A stretch of DNA of 13,345 nt, taken from contig JAJZYI010000057.1 in assembly GCA_021798135.1 (NCBI GenBank), forward strand, positions 1 to 13,345, read 5' to 3'. Numbering within the stretch: the stretch's first letter is position 1; each line of letters begins with the position of its first letter. The notes under the pieces are model-generated. The model was not told the DNA's origin, ran no database searches, and was given only the letters and a program-made list of their open reading frames with translations. Source of the stretch: Actinomycetes bacterium. Its GTDB lineage: Bacteria > Actinomycetota > Acidimicrobiia > Acidimicrobiales > UBA8190. Position numbers and translations under genes: made by a program. Positions 1 to 5,779 of this stretch are shown here, one piece after another.

Positions 1-12
1 GCGGGCTCGCCC

Positions 13-96
13 GTCGGAGTGGCGGAATAGGCAGACGCGCCAGCTTGAGGGGCTGGTGCCCGAAAGGGCGTGGGGGTTCAAGTCCCCCCTCCGACA
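13..96 (+). tRNA. tRNA-Leu (anticodon GAG)
   Basis: The acceptor stem pairs GTCGGAG (13-19) with CTCCGAC (89-95), and A96 is the discriminator base. The anticodon stem CCAGC/GCTGG (40-44/52-56) encloses TTGAGGG, giving anticodon GAG at 47-49, which reads CUC leucine codons. A long variable arm (GCCC-GAAA-GGGC) marks a class II tRNA, and the T-loop GTTCAAG is present. No CCA is encoded. The 3' end together with the downstream flank is repeated at three places further right, so this gene looks like the integration target for the cassettes that follow. Confidence 0.95.
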
Positions 97-110
97 CGGA
101 CGCTGAGTGG
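88..110 (+). repeat. tRNA-Leu 3' end and flank, reference copy of the att-like repeat
   Basis: This 23-base stretch covers the last 9 bases of tRNA-Leu and 14 bases of flank. It matches 924-946 with one mismatch (G99 versus C935) and 2922-2944 with two. The copy here lacks the palindrome that precedes the other copies, as expected if it is the chromosomal half of an attachment site (attL/attB-like) and the palindrome belongs to the inserted element. Confidence 0.75.
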
Positions 111-220
111 GCGGATGGTTACTCACGTCGACCCAGCAGCGTCGCCATGGCGCTCGTAGGTTGAGTGTGGACTGTTGGTGGCAGCGGAAGCAGGTGCTCG
201 GATCGGGCTGGGGACGTCGT

Positions 221-514
221 TCAGGCTGCCGGGACGACCCGGCGAAGGTCGCTCTCGGCGACCTCGACGGCTTCGGGGATGGTCACCGTGATCTTTCGCC
301 CGGCGTTGAGGTCCTGGCGGACACCGACCATGGTGATGCCGACGAGGTGATGTTGAGTGTCGAAGCGGAGGTGGTGGCCTTCGGGCGACTCGTCGAATTC
401 CACTGCGGATGCCGGGTCGCCGACGTGCAGGTACAGGACGTCGGCGTCCGGGTCGTAGTCGACGCGGTCGAAGGTGACGCCGCCGATGGTCAGGCCTGGT
501 TGCTCGGTGCTCAT
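221..514 (-). CDS. DUF2283 family protein, putative antitoxin
   Basis: A 97-residue protein. The central part (YDPDADVLYLHVGD, about residues 19-32) followed by a run ending in VGITMVGVRQDL is the DUF2283 pattern of two short beta-rich stretches around a D-x-DxLYL core. Small DUF2283 proteins are often encoded next to small toxin-like proteins, and I infer an antitoxin role from that habit plus the coupling seen here. Its ATG (514-512) overlaps the TGA of the upstream gene as ATGA, so the two are translated together. No promoter of its own is visible. The toxin-first order is the reverse of most type II TA operons, though higBA and some others share it. Family call fairly sure; role inferred. 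Confidence 0.7.
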   Translation of the reverse strand: MSTEQPGLTIGGVTFDRVDYDPDADVLYLHVGDPASAVEFDESPEGHHLRFDTQHHLVGITMVGVRQDLNAGRKITVTIPEAVEVAESDLRRVVPAA

Positions 515-789
515 GGGAATCGCCGCCTCGCGAACGCTGTAACGATCGTTCCTCGGTCTCCGGTCCAGTGTACGACGACCTTGATGCATCGACTCGGACC
601 ACCAGGCCCGTAACACCAGGTCTCGTGTGGCCTGCGGCCGGGGAGCTGCCGGGCGGGTGTGGCGACGGCCGCCAACACCGCGTCGCGGTGGACGGCGAGC
701 TCAGGATGGCCGTCCACGATGTGACGCCAGCGCTCGCCGGTGAGGGTGACGGGCTTTCCGTCCGGCGCACGGAGTTCCACGTCGGCCAT
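511..789 (-). CDS. putative small nuclease toxin (BECR/PBECR-like), partner of the DUF2283 gene
   Basis: A 92-residue protein starting MADVELRAPDG. The pattern ERWRHIVDGHPEL (about residues 20-32), then a C-terminal strand pair ending KVVVHWTG...IVTAFARR, resembles small Barnase/EndoU/ColicinE5/RelE-like nuclease domains that often precede DUF2283 genes. Candidate catalytic residues are H24, H29 and the C-terminal arginines; I cannot confirm which act. An ATG at 789 is preferred over the longer start at 855, because a TACGTT box (802-797) lies 7 bases before it, which fits a leaderless transcript. It overlaps the downstream DUF2283 start by 4 bases. It lies inside the first cassette between tRNA-Leu and the repeat at 893. 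Confidence 0.6.
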   Translation of the reverse strand: MADVELRAPDGKPVTLTGERWRHIVDGHPELAVHRDAVLAAVATPARQLPGRRPHETWCYGPGGPSRCIKVVVHWTGDRGTIVTAFARRRFP

Positions 790-796
790 GTTCCGG

Positions 797-802
797 AACG
801 TA
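797..802 (-). promoter_or_regulatory. candidate -10 box of the toxin/DUF2283 operon
   Basis: On the minus strand TACGTT lies 7 bases before the ATG at 789. The spacing matches leaderless actinobacterial promoters and the other cassette promoters in this window. No clear -35 is visible. Confidence 0.35.
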
Positions 803-892
803 TCGAGTGGGTGTACCGACGAGGTCCCTCGACGCTGGCCGACGTCACGGCACATGCGCGGCGGCGAGCGACCTTCGGCTCCGCCATACCTG

Positions 893-946
893 TAGTCGCC
901 AATCTGCGACTAGTGAGGATGGTCCTCCGACACGCACGCTGAGTGG
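893..946 (+). repeat. att-like repeat copy R1
   Basis: It starts with a perfect inverted repeat, TAGTCGC-CAATCT-GCGACTA (7-bp arms, 6-base centre, 893-912), continues with TGAGGATGGTC, and ends with the tRNA-Leu 3'-end/flank copy at 924-946. It lies between the start of the toxin gene at 789 and the HNH stop codon at 986. It could be an attachment site, a mobile palindromic element, or a bidirectional terminator; its link to the tRNA end favours the first. Confidence 0.8.
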
Positions 947-983
947 TTCCAGGTGTACGCGGCGAAGCCGGCCGGCTCGACGT

Positions 984-1895
984 TCAGCTGGCCGCCCGGA
1001 AGTCGCGATAGCGGACCTCCAAGCGGTCCTCGTCCGGCTGGGCTGCTTTCGCCCGTGGGGTGTGGAGTCGCACGCCGGCCATGGCCTTCAGGCCGTGGGT
1101 GAGCATCGGCCCGTCGATCTCTTCGAGGAGCCGGGGCTGTACCTCGACGACGAGGTCGGGGCGGACGCCCAGCAGGTTGGCGTCGTATGCGGCGTGGTGG
1201 ATCTTGCACAGTGACAGGCCGTTGGGGACCACCGGGTCTCCGTCGGGCTGGCCGTCGGGGATGATGTGGGCGGCGTCGAGCAGCTCCGGATGGTGGAGCC
1301 GGCACATGGCGCAGCGCTCGGTGTAGGCACGGATGACCCGGGCCCGGAACACCGGTTGGTGGAGACGGGCCTTCGTCAGGCGCTGCAGATAGGCACGCTG
1401 CGGCGCCGGCACCGCCGACAGGTCGGTGAAGCACTGCCCCTCGTCGACGGCCACGGCGAACTCGTGGCGAGCCTGGTCCTCACCGACGATCCACACCGGG
1501 TACTGGGCAAGGTATAGCCCGCGATCGATGCCGATGAAGTAGGCGAGCGGCACCTTCTGTTCCATGGCGGCGCGTAGCGCCCGATTGTCCGCGTGCCGGG
1601 GATCGGTGCCCCGGTACTTGTAGCGGACGAGGCCCTCGGTGCCGATGTCGTCGAAGTAGGGCGGCAGCCGATTCGGCGGGGTGTAGGTGGTCCGGATGGT
1701 GAGGGCGGCGACCAGGTCTGCCGGCTTGTAGATGCCGGTCTGGACGATCAGCCGCCGAGCACGGCTGCCGACGATGAAGCGGTTGATGTCGGCAGATGGG
1801 AGCGGCGCGTCGCCATTGGCTGCGCGCAGAGCGTCGAGATGGTCGAACATCGCTGCTCTGATCGCCGCGTCGTGTGGATCACCCACCGATGACAT
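984..1895 (-). CDS. HNH endonuclease, restriction-like
   Basis: A 303-residue protein. The C-terminal HNH nuclease has the zinc ligands C195xxC198 and C230xxH233 around the core LDAAHIIPDG (H210), N225 and HH (233-234), as in the HNH_2 group of putative restriction endonucleases. The first ~150 residues form a separate conserved region with PLAYFIGI and YPVWIVGED, which resembles PUA/SRA-like DNA-reading modules; that is an inference and suggests modification-sensitive restriction. An ATG at 1895 is chosen because longer reading-frame extensions lose protein character. It is divergent from the XRE-MNT gene at 2003, with a ~107-base shared upstream region carrying a direct repeat. It sits in cassette 2, with its stop 38 bases from repeat R1. 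Confidence 0.8.
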   Translation of the reverse strand: MSSVGDPHDAAIRAAMFDHLDALRAANGDAPLPSADINRFIVGSRARRLIVQTGIYKPADLVAALTIRTTYTPPNRLPPYFDDIGTEGLVRYKYRGTDPRHADNRALRAAMEQKVPLAYFIGIDRGLYLAQYPVWIVGEDQARHEFAVAVDEGQCFTDLSAVPAPQRAYLQRLTKARLHQPVFRARVIRAYTERCAMCRLHHPELLDAAHIIPDGQPDGDPVVPNGLSLCKIHHAAYDANLLGVRPDLVVEVQPRLLEEIDGPMLTHGLKAMAGVRLHTPRAKAAQPDEDRLEVRYRDFRAAS

Positions 1896-1905
1896 CGCCG
1901 GTGTT

Positions 1906-1982
1906 GTAGCACCCCAGAGACATCGTTGGCGTGGACCAGGCGGGCCGCCAGGACAGGCCGAAGACGGGGTAGCCCAGAGACA
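1906..1982. repeat. direct repeat pair in the divergent HNH / XRE-MNT promoter region
   Basis: GTAGCACCCCAGAGACA (1906-1922) and GTAGCCCAGAGACA (1969-1982) are near copies 63 bases apart, differing by a 3-base gap. They flank the middle of the divergent promoter region, the second ending 8 bases before the TAGGCT box. The XRE domain encoded just downstream is a natural candidate binder. Function inferred. Confidence 0.45.
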
Positions 1983-1990
1983 AAACATGA

Positions 1991-1996
1991 TAGGCT
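1991..1996 (+). promoter_or_regulatory. -10 box of a leaderless promoter for the XRE-MNT/HEPN operon
   Basis: TAGGCT ends 6 bases before the GTG start at 2003, so the transcript would begin at or next to the start codon. No Shine-Dalgarno sequence precedes the GTG. The same TAGGCT-to-GTG spacing recurs at 13128. Confidence 0.55.
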
Positions 1997-2002
1997 GGTC
2001 TC

Positions 2003-2524
2003 GTGGAGACACCTGAGCCGGCGTCGATCCTGCGCGAAGCCCGCAAGCGCGCCCGAATGTCGCAGACCGACGTCGCCCGGCATGCTGGTGTGGCGCAAAG
2101 CGTGGTGAGCGCCTACGAGTCGGGCCGACGCGACCCCTCCATGCGCACGTTGGCGAAGCTGGTCGGTGCGACCGGCCACCGTTTGGTCGTCGACATCGAG
2201 CGCAAGGGCGACGGGGTTCGGGGCCTGCCCGACTCCCCGCTGGGCCGCCGCCTCCGGCAGCACCGGCGAGCAGTCGTGGCATGCGCCCGGCGGCACGCTG
2301 CGGACAACGTCCGGGTGTTCGGCAGCGTCGCCCGCGGCGAGGACACGCCGGACAGCGACATCGACCTGGTGGTCGACCTGGCACCCGGAACCGGACTCTT
2401 CGAGCTCGGCGCACTTCGCCGTGAGCTCACCGAGATCCTCCGTGCACGGGTTGACGTGGCGCCGTCCGACAGCCTCCGGGCCTCGGTGCGTCGCGAGGTC
2501 GAGCGCGATGCCGTCCCGCTGTGA
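2003..2524 (+). CDS. XRE-MNT fusion: DNA-binding nucleotidyltransferase antitoxin (MntA-type)
   Basis: A 173-residue protein with two domains. Residues ~8-65 form an XRE-type helix-turn-helix (MSQTDVARHAGVAQSVVSAYE). Residues ~95-173 form a minimal nucleotidyltransferase with the full GSx10DxD motif (G107 S108, D119, D121) and a third acidic residue at D151. In characterised HEPN/MNT pairs, MntA AMPylates a tyrosine of the HepT RNase and so blocks it; the XRE domain would add direct autoregulation. The GTG start at 2003 follows the TAGGCT box by 6 bases. The stop overlaps the GTG of the HEPN gene as GTGA, giving a coupled operon. All active-site residues are intact although the partner toxin gene is frameshifted. 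Confidence 0.88.
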   Translation: METPEPASILREARKRARMSQTDVARHAGVAQSVVSAYESGRRDPSMRTLAKLVGATGHRLVVDIERKGDGVRGLPDSPLGRRLRQHRRAVVACARRHAADNVRVFGSVARGEDTPDSDIDLVVDLAPGTGLFELGALRRELTEILRARVDVAPSDSLRASVRREVERDAVPL

Positions 2525-2893
2525 CACGGCGGGACGGCGAACGCCTGGCAGACATCCTTGTGGCCATCGAGGCCATCAAGAGCCATCTGCAGCGAGGCGG
2601 TCTGGGGGATGGACTGGTGTACGGATGGCGTCCGTCTGCGCCTGATCGAGATCGGGGAGGCGGTCAAGCGCATCTCCGCCGACGTGCTGGCCACAGAGCC
2701 GGACGTGCCGTGGGCAGACGTCGCCGGAATGCGGGACTGGCTGGCCCACCACTACTTCGACACCACACGCGCGTTGGTCCAGGCGACGGTGGCAGATGAC
2801 CTTCCTGCGCTCGAAGCGGCCGTTCGCCGCCTGCATGGCGGCCAAGAGAACCAAAGGTGGTCACCTGCAGGCGGCGACGCACCACATACCTAG
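2521..2893 (+). pseudogene. HEPN-domain RNase toxin (HepT/DUF86-type), frameshifted
   Basis: The N-terminal part reads from GTG 2521 (MTRRDGERLADILVAIEAIK... to LVY, codons 1-34, ending at 2622). The family sequence then continues in the next frame from 2624 (DGVRLRLIEIGEAVKRI...). Removing one G of GG at 2623-2624 restores a 123-residue HEPN protein of normal length. The repaired protein has the RNase/AMPylation motif Rx4HxY (R71, H76, Y78). As read, the first frame runs into a non-family tail ending at 2799 and lacks this motif. I see no slippery heptamer that would suggest programmed shifting. It may be a real inactivating insertion or a sequencing error. The restored frame ends with the TAG that opens repeat R2. 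Confidence 0.8.
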
Positions 2894-2952
2894 TCGCTAA
2901 TCTGCGACTGCTGACGAGGGTCCTCCGACACGCACGCAGAGTGGTGGATGGT
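2891..2952 (+). repeat. att-like repeat copy R2
   Basis: The palindromic part (AGTCGC-TAATCT-GCGACT), the linker GCTGACGAGGG and the tRNA-Leu end copy (2922-2944) follow in the same order and orientation as R1. The match to the tRNA flank extends with one gap through GGATGGT to about 2952, further than in R1. Its first three bases are the stop codon of the restored HEPN frame, so the right edge of that gene abuts the repeat. Confidence 0.8.
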
Positions 2953-3013
2953 GAGCTCAGCGAGCTGGTACTGCCGAGGTTCGGCTTGCTGCCCGGGAAC
3001 CGGTGGTATCGGG

Positions 3014-3433
3014 TCAGTGGTCGTCGACGGGTACGGCGATGACCTGTAGCCCGTCGATGCCCTCGAAGTCCCGGGCGTTGCAGGTGAAGACCGGGATCTG
3101 GTGTGCCAGTGCCGTGGCGGCGATCAGGGCGTCGAAGGATCGGGCTGTCGGCTTTCGCCCGGCGGTCCGTAGGGAGGTGGCCACGCGGGCGAAGGCTCGG
3201 GCGGCATCGGCGTCGAAGGGGACCGGGTCGAAGTCGGCCTCCGCCTCCTGCAGGTGCGCCTGCCTGATCGCCCGCTCGTCGTCGGAAGCGGCAACGAGCG
3301 GGCCGATCGAGAGCTCCGCCAGGGTGACTGCGGTGATGAGCGGCTCGTGGGGGAGGGCGGACTCGTCCGTCACCCGCTTCAGCTGGATGAACGTGGACGT
3401 GTCCAGGATCCCGGTGGGGTGTCGCTCCTCCAT
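3014..3433 (-). CDS. PIN-domain ribonuclease toxin (VapC family)
   Basis: A 139-residue PIN-domain protein, normal VapC length. The metal-binding acidic set is visible: D11 (ILDTSTF), E40 (TLAELSIG), D101 (SFDALIAATA) and D122 (NARDF). VapC toxins are Mg-dependent endoribonucleases, often cutting tRNA, and are held inactive by the cognate VapB. The ATG at 3433 shares one base with the TGA of the antitoxin (TGATG); a GTG at 3436 (GTGA overlap) is an alternative. It is the promoter-distal gene of the vapBC operon in cassette 3, with its stop 70 bases right of R2's tRNA-end copy. All key residues are intact, so it is probably functional. Confidence 0.9.
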   Translation of the reverse strand: MEERHPTGILDTSTFIQLKRVTDESALPHEPLITAVTLAELSIGPLVAASDDERAIRQAHLQEAEADFDPVPFDADAARAFARVATSLRTAGRKPTARSFDALIAATALAHQIPVFTCNARDFEGIDGLQVIAVPVDDH

Positions 3434-3672
3434 CACCACAGCGTGGTGTCGACCACGGCGTCGACGTCACGCCGAAGCGCCTGCGGGTCGAGGTCCGGAA
3501 GGCGCCGACACCGGGCAAGGAGCTCTCCTGCGGTGATGCGGGGCTTGGGAAGAGGGCGGAGCTCGGCCACGGGCCGTCCCGCCCGGGTGACCGTCACCGT
3601 CTCGCCTCGCTCCACGCGATCGACGACGTCACCGCCATGGTTGCGGAGATCGCGGATGCTCACCGAAGTCAC
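3433..3672 (-). CDS. VapB/Phd-type antitoxin
   Basis: A 79-residue protein. The N-terminal half (VSIRDLRNHGGDVVDRVERGETVTVTRAGRPVAEL split over residues 4-38) is the Phd/YefM-VapB DNA-binding fold. The C-terminal half is acidic and predicted helical, as in toxin-binding tails. A GTG at 3672 is chosen because TACAAT lies 6 bases before it, giving a leaderless message; an internal GTG at 3663 is less likely. It is coupled to vapC by TGATG. A dyad at 3681-3698 overlaps the promoter and is a likely autoregulatory operator. Confidence 0.87.
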   Translation of the reverse strand: MTSVSIRDLRNHGGDVVDRVERGETVTVTRAGRPVAELRPLPKPRITAGELLARCRRLPDLDPQALRRDVDAVVDTTLW

Positions 3673-3678
3673 GAAGCA

Positions 3679-3698
3679 ATTGTATCACGCGTGAGACA
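3679..3698 (-). promoter_or_regulatory. leaderless vapBC promoter with overlapping palindromic operator
   Basis: On the minus strand TACAAT (3684-3679) is a near-consensus -10 placed 6 bases before the GTG. An 18-bp dyad at 3681-3698, with core TCACGCGTGA (3685-3694, perfect) and TGT/ACA ends, overlaps its upstream side. This fits a VapBC complex repressing its own operon. Binding is inferred. Confidence 0.55.
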
Positions 3699-3720
3699 CC
3701 GCCCCTCATGTCCAGCCCCG

Positions 3721-3760
3721 TAGTCGCCAATCTGCGACTGCTGACGAGGGTCCTCCGACA
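3721..3760 (+). repeat. att-like repeat copy R3
   Basis: It is identical to R2 over the palindromic part and linker except CAATCT for TAATCT in the centre. Homology stops at ...CTCCGACA (3760); the flank copy present in R1 and R2 is absent. It lies 23 bases beyond the vapBC operator. The abrupt end suggests that this copy has lost its right half or borders a different recombination event. Confidence 0.78.
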
Positions 3761-3885
3761 GCGCGTTGGCACCCGGTTCCGGTGTGTGCCGGGACGTGGG
3801 TGTTCGAGCGCAGGCCCGTCGTTGTTCGCCGCCGATGGCGGTCCTGCGGCGCTTCGACACCCGTCCGGTCCGGCGGCGTTTGGGC

Positions 3886-4443
3886 TCAGTCGCGTTGGAC
3901 GGCGGGTTCAGGCGGCTGCAGGAGGAGCATCATCGTGAGCGGGTCGACGGGGGAGGGGGCGAACCCGTAGCGGGCGTAGAAGGCGACGGCGTCGTCGTCC
4001 TTGGCGTGGACGAGGACGACGCGGACGCCGACGGCCCGGGACACCTCCCGGGCCTTGCCCATGAAGTGCTTGAGCAGCGCCGTGGCCAGGCCCCGTCCGG
4101 TGTGGCCGACGTCGACGGCGAGCCGGCCGAGGAGGAGAGCGGGGAGCTCGGCAGGCTGGTTCCTCGTCCATGGCTTCGGCACCGTCGAGCGCAGCACGGA
4201 AGCGGTGGCGGAGGCGTAGAAGGCCACGACACGCGGTTCGTCCCTCGTCGTGACGACCCAGGTCCGGCCCGTCCCGGTGGCCTGGTTGGTGCGTGCCCGG
4301 CGGTCGGCGAGGTCAGCCTCGGCGGCCTCGACGGCGTGGCGGAGCACGTAGTCGCTCGTCGACTCCCCGCGGGCTGCCGCTGCCTGGCGCAGGACGGCGT
4401 CCTGGGAGGGGGTGAGGCGGAGGTTCAGGCGCTCGGTCTTCAT
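3886..4443 (-). CDS. DUF1778-GNAT fusion (TacA/TacT-type antitoxin and toxin joined by deletion)
   Basis: A 185-residue ORF. Residues 1-49 match the DUF1778 ribbon-helix-helix antitoxin (MKTERLNLRLTPSQDAVLRQ to LADRR). From residue ~50 it becomes a TacT-like GNAT toxin (ARTNQATGTGRTWVV, LGRLAVDVGHTGRGLA for acetyl-CoA binding, and the FYARYGF tyrosine Y156). TacA normally continues ~40 residues past LDRR with its toxin-neutralising tail, and TacT normally begins ~30 residues before RTNQATG; both parts are missing. I infer an in-frame deletion joining the two genes near CGCCGGGCACG (~4297). The product keeps DNA binding and acetyl-CoA motifs but lacks the known neutralising segment and the first strand and helix of the acetyltransferase. 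ATG 4443 is used; ATG 4449 adds two residues. Confidence 0.8.
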   Translation of the reverse strand: MKTERLNLRLTPSQDAVLRQAAAARGESTSDYVLRHAVEAAEADLADRRARTNQATGTGRTWVVTTRDEPRVVAFYASATASVLRSTVPKPWTRNQPAELPALLLGRLAVDVGHTGRGLATALLKHFMGKAREVSRAVGVRVVLVHAKDDDAVAFYARYGFAPSPVDPLTMMLLLQPPEPAVQRD

Positions 4444-4456
4444 CGCCATGGCGCCA

Positions 4457-4476
4457 GTGAACACCCATTGGTGCAC
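4457..4476. promoter_or_regulatory. imperfect dyad upstream of the DUF1778-GNAT gene, possible operator
   Basis: GTGAACACCCATTGGTGCAC contains the perfect dyad CACC-CATT-GGTG with matching GTG/CAC ends. It starts 8 bases upstream of the ATG at 4449, a position where RHH antitoxins often bind. Weak evidence; no -10 box is clear. Confidence 0.25.
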
Positions 4477-4627
4477 GCGGGAGATCGCAGGCCGCCAGGG
4501 ACCTGTGCTGGCGTCGCACCCGCGCGTCTCCCCACCCCTGGCACCCGCGCATCCCCGATCCCTGCCCCGCCCCGAGCCTCCGGGGGACCCAGCGCCGATC
4601 AGCTCGTGGCAAGGCTCCCGGCGCGCC

Positions 4628-5110
4628 ATGGAGGAAGCGAACGCTCCTGGGCGGGGCTGCAGCGTGCACGGCGTGGCCGACCGTGCAGACGGGCAGCTCG
4701 GCACCGGCGCGCTGGTGTCCATCGGGGTCGGCGGCATGGTGGGCGGTGGCATCTTCGCGGTCACGGGCCTCACCATCGACCTGACGCACGGTGCGGCACC
4801 GCTGGCGTTCGTGGTGGCCGGCCTGGTGGCGGGCCACGGCGGGGCGGTGGTCCTCGCCGCCGCCGCCCTGGCGGCGACCTCCTCCGCCATCAACGCCACC
4901 TACTGCGGATCCGGCCGGCTCACGTACCTCGTCGGGCAGGTGGTGCCCGGTGGCCGGACCCGGTGGCAGGTGCTGCTGGTGGGTGGGGTCGTCGCCCTCT
5001 CCTGGGCGGTGGAGGCGGCGTACCGGTCCGTCACCGGGCGGCAGATGCACATGGGCCGCCGTCCGCCGCCCGCGTGCGGGGGCGGGGGCGCTGGCACAGC
5101 CGGCCGCTGA
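4628..5110 (+). pseudogene. amino acid permease (APC family), internally deleted remnant
   Basis: A 160-codon ORF. Its start carries the APC transmembrane-1 signature (VSIGVGGMVGGGIFAVTGL) followed by part of helix 2. It then jumps directly to a helix-8-like stretch (VVLAAAALAATSSAINATYCG, GRLTYLVGQ), and then to the end of a last helix with AVEAAYRSVTGRQMH. A full APC transporter has about 12 helices and over 400 residues, so some 250 residues are missing in at least two blocks while the frame stays open. The last ~25 residues (RRPPPACGGGG...) look like out-of-family read-through. It is unlikely to transport. A reduced functional membrane protein is possible but less likely. Confidence 0.65.
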
Positions 5111-5529
5111 CCGGGCGCCGGCATCGGCGGTGGCCGAAGGGAGCACGCCCGTGCACGCGGCCCGAGGCATGATCTCCGGGCAGACCGGCGAGGTGGGCGC
5201 ACGGCCAACCTGCACGCAAAGGGACCGGGGAGGGCGCTCGGCGCTCGCCCGACGGGATCGTCGCCCTCCACCCCGGCCTGCGCGTGATCCGGGCCGCGAG
5301 GTGGCGACCTTGCTCCGGCAGCGGTGGGTCCGGGTCGGGGGTCGTGGGGCGCCGGGGTGGGAGCCGCTGTACCGGGACGGCACGCCGTCGAGGATCGCCG
5401 TGCAGACGGCACGCTGGCTCTGCGGCGGGACCGTGATCGCCTCGTCCGGCGATGGCGGATCCGTCGGGTGCGAGTTGCTGTCCCAAAGCACGGTCTCGCC
5501 GGGCGCGTGCAGAGCGACGACGATGGTCC
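5111..5529. other. no confident gene
   Basis: About 420 bases between the permease remnant and the cold-shock terminator. Open frames exist on both strands, as expected at this GC content, but none shows a recognised motif, a Shine-Dalgarno sequence or a leaderless promoter. A minus-strand frame starting at 5548 (MAPGRRRTIVVALHAPGETV) is the most protein-like, but its start codon lies inside the cold-shock terminator hairpin, which argues against it. The stretch may be eroded permease or neighbour sequence. Confidence 0.5.
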
Positions 5530-5564
5530 GTCGGCGTCCCGGCGCCACGCACCGGGACGCCGAC
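5530..5564 (-). terminator. strong hairpin terminator after the cold-shock gene
   Basis: A perfect 13-bp stem (GTCGGCGTCCCGG, 5530-5542, with its complement at 5552-5564) and a 9-base loop begin 5 bases after the cold-shock stop codon. There is no U-tract, which is common for high-GC actinobacterial terminators. Confidence 0.65.
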
Positions 5565-5569
5565 GGCGA

Positions 5570-5779
5570 TCAGGACGCGGTGGCGCGGACGTTCTGCGCT
5601 TCGGGTCCCTTGCGGCCCGGGGCCACGTCGAACTCGACCTGCTGGCCCTCGTCCAGGCTCTTGAAGCCCTGGCCTTGGATGTTCGAGAAGTGGACGAACA
5701 CGTCGCTGTCGCCGTTGCTCGGGGTGATGAACCCGAATCCCTTGTCGTTGTTGAAGAACTTGACTGTTCCAGTTGCCAT
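5570..5779 (-). CDS. cold-shock protein (CspA family)
   Basis: A 69-residue single cold-shock domain of normal family length. RNP1 (KGFGFI, residues 13-18) and RNP2 (VFVHF, 27-31) are intact, as is the N-terminal MATGTVKFFN strand. These proteins bind single-stranded RNA and DNA and melt RNA structure in the cytoplasm. The ATG at 5779 follows AAGGAA by about 8 bases. A long leader of ~110 bases or more is likely, in line with csp genes. It ends in a strong hairpin. It is the last of three minus-strand genes with the SHOCT-like gene and the desaturase remnant upstream. Confidence 0.95.
   Translation of the reverse strand: MATGTVKFFNNDKGFGFITPSNGDSDVFVHFSNIQGQGFKSLDEGQQVEFDVAPGRKGPEAQNVRATAS

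Noticed and set aside
2600..2640. Programmed ribosomal frameshift in the HEPN gene
   Set aside because: No slippery heptamer or clear stimulatory hairpin is visible; the shift also gives a non-family tail.
893..3760. Repeats as a CRISPR array
   Set aside because: Only three copies, spacing of 0.8-2 kb, and gene-bearing segments instead of short spacers.
3669..3860. Minus-strand 63-residue ORF over repeat R3
   Set aside because: It crosses the repeat and the vapB promoter, has no family motif, and has no start signal.
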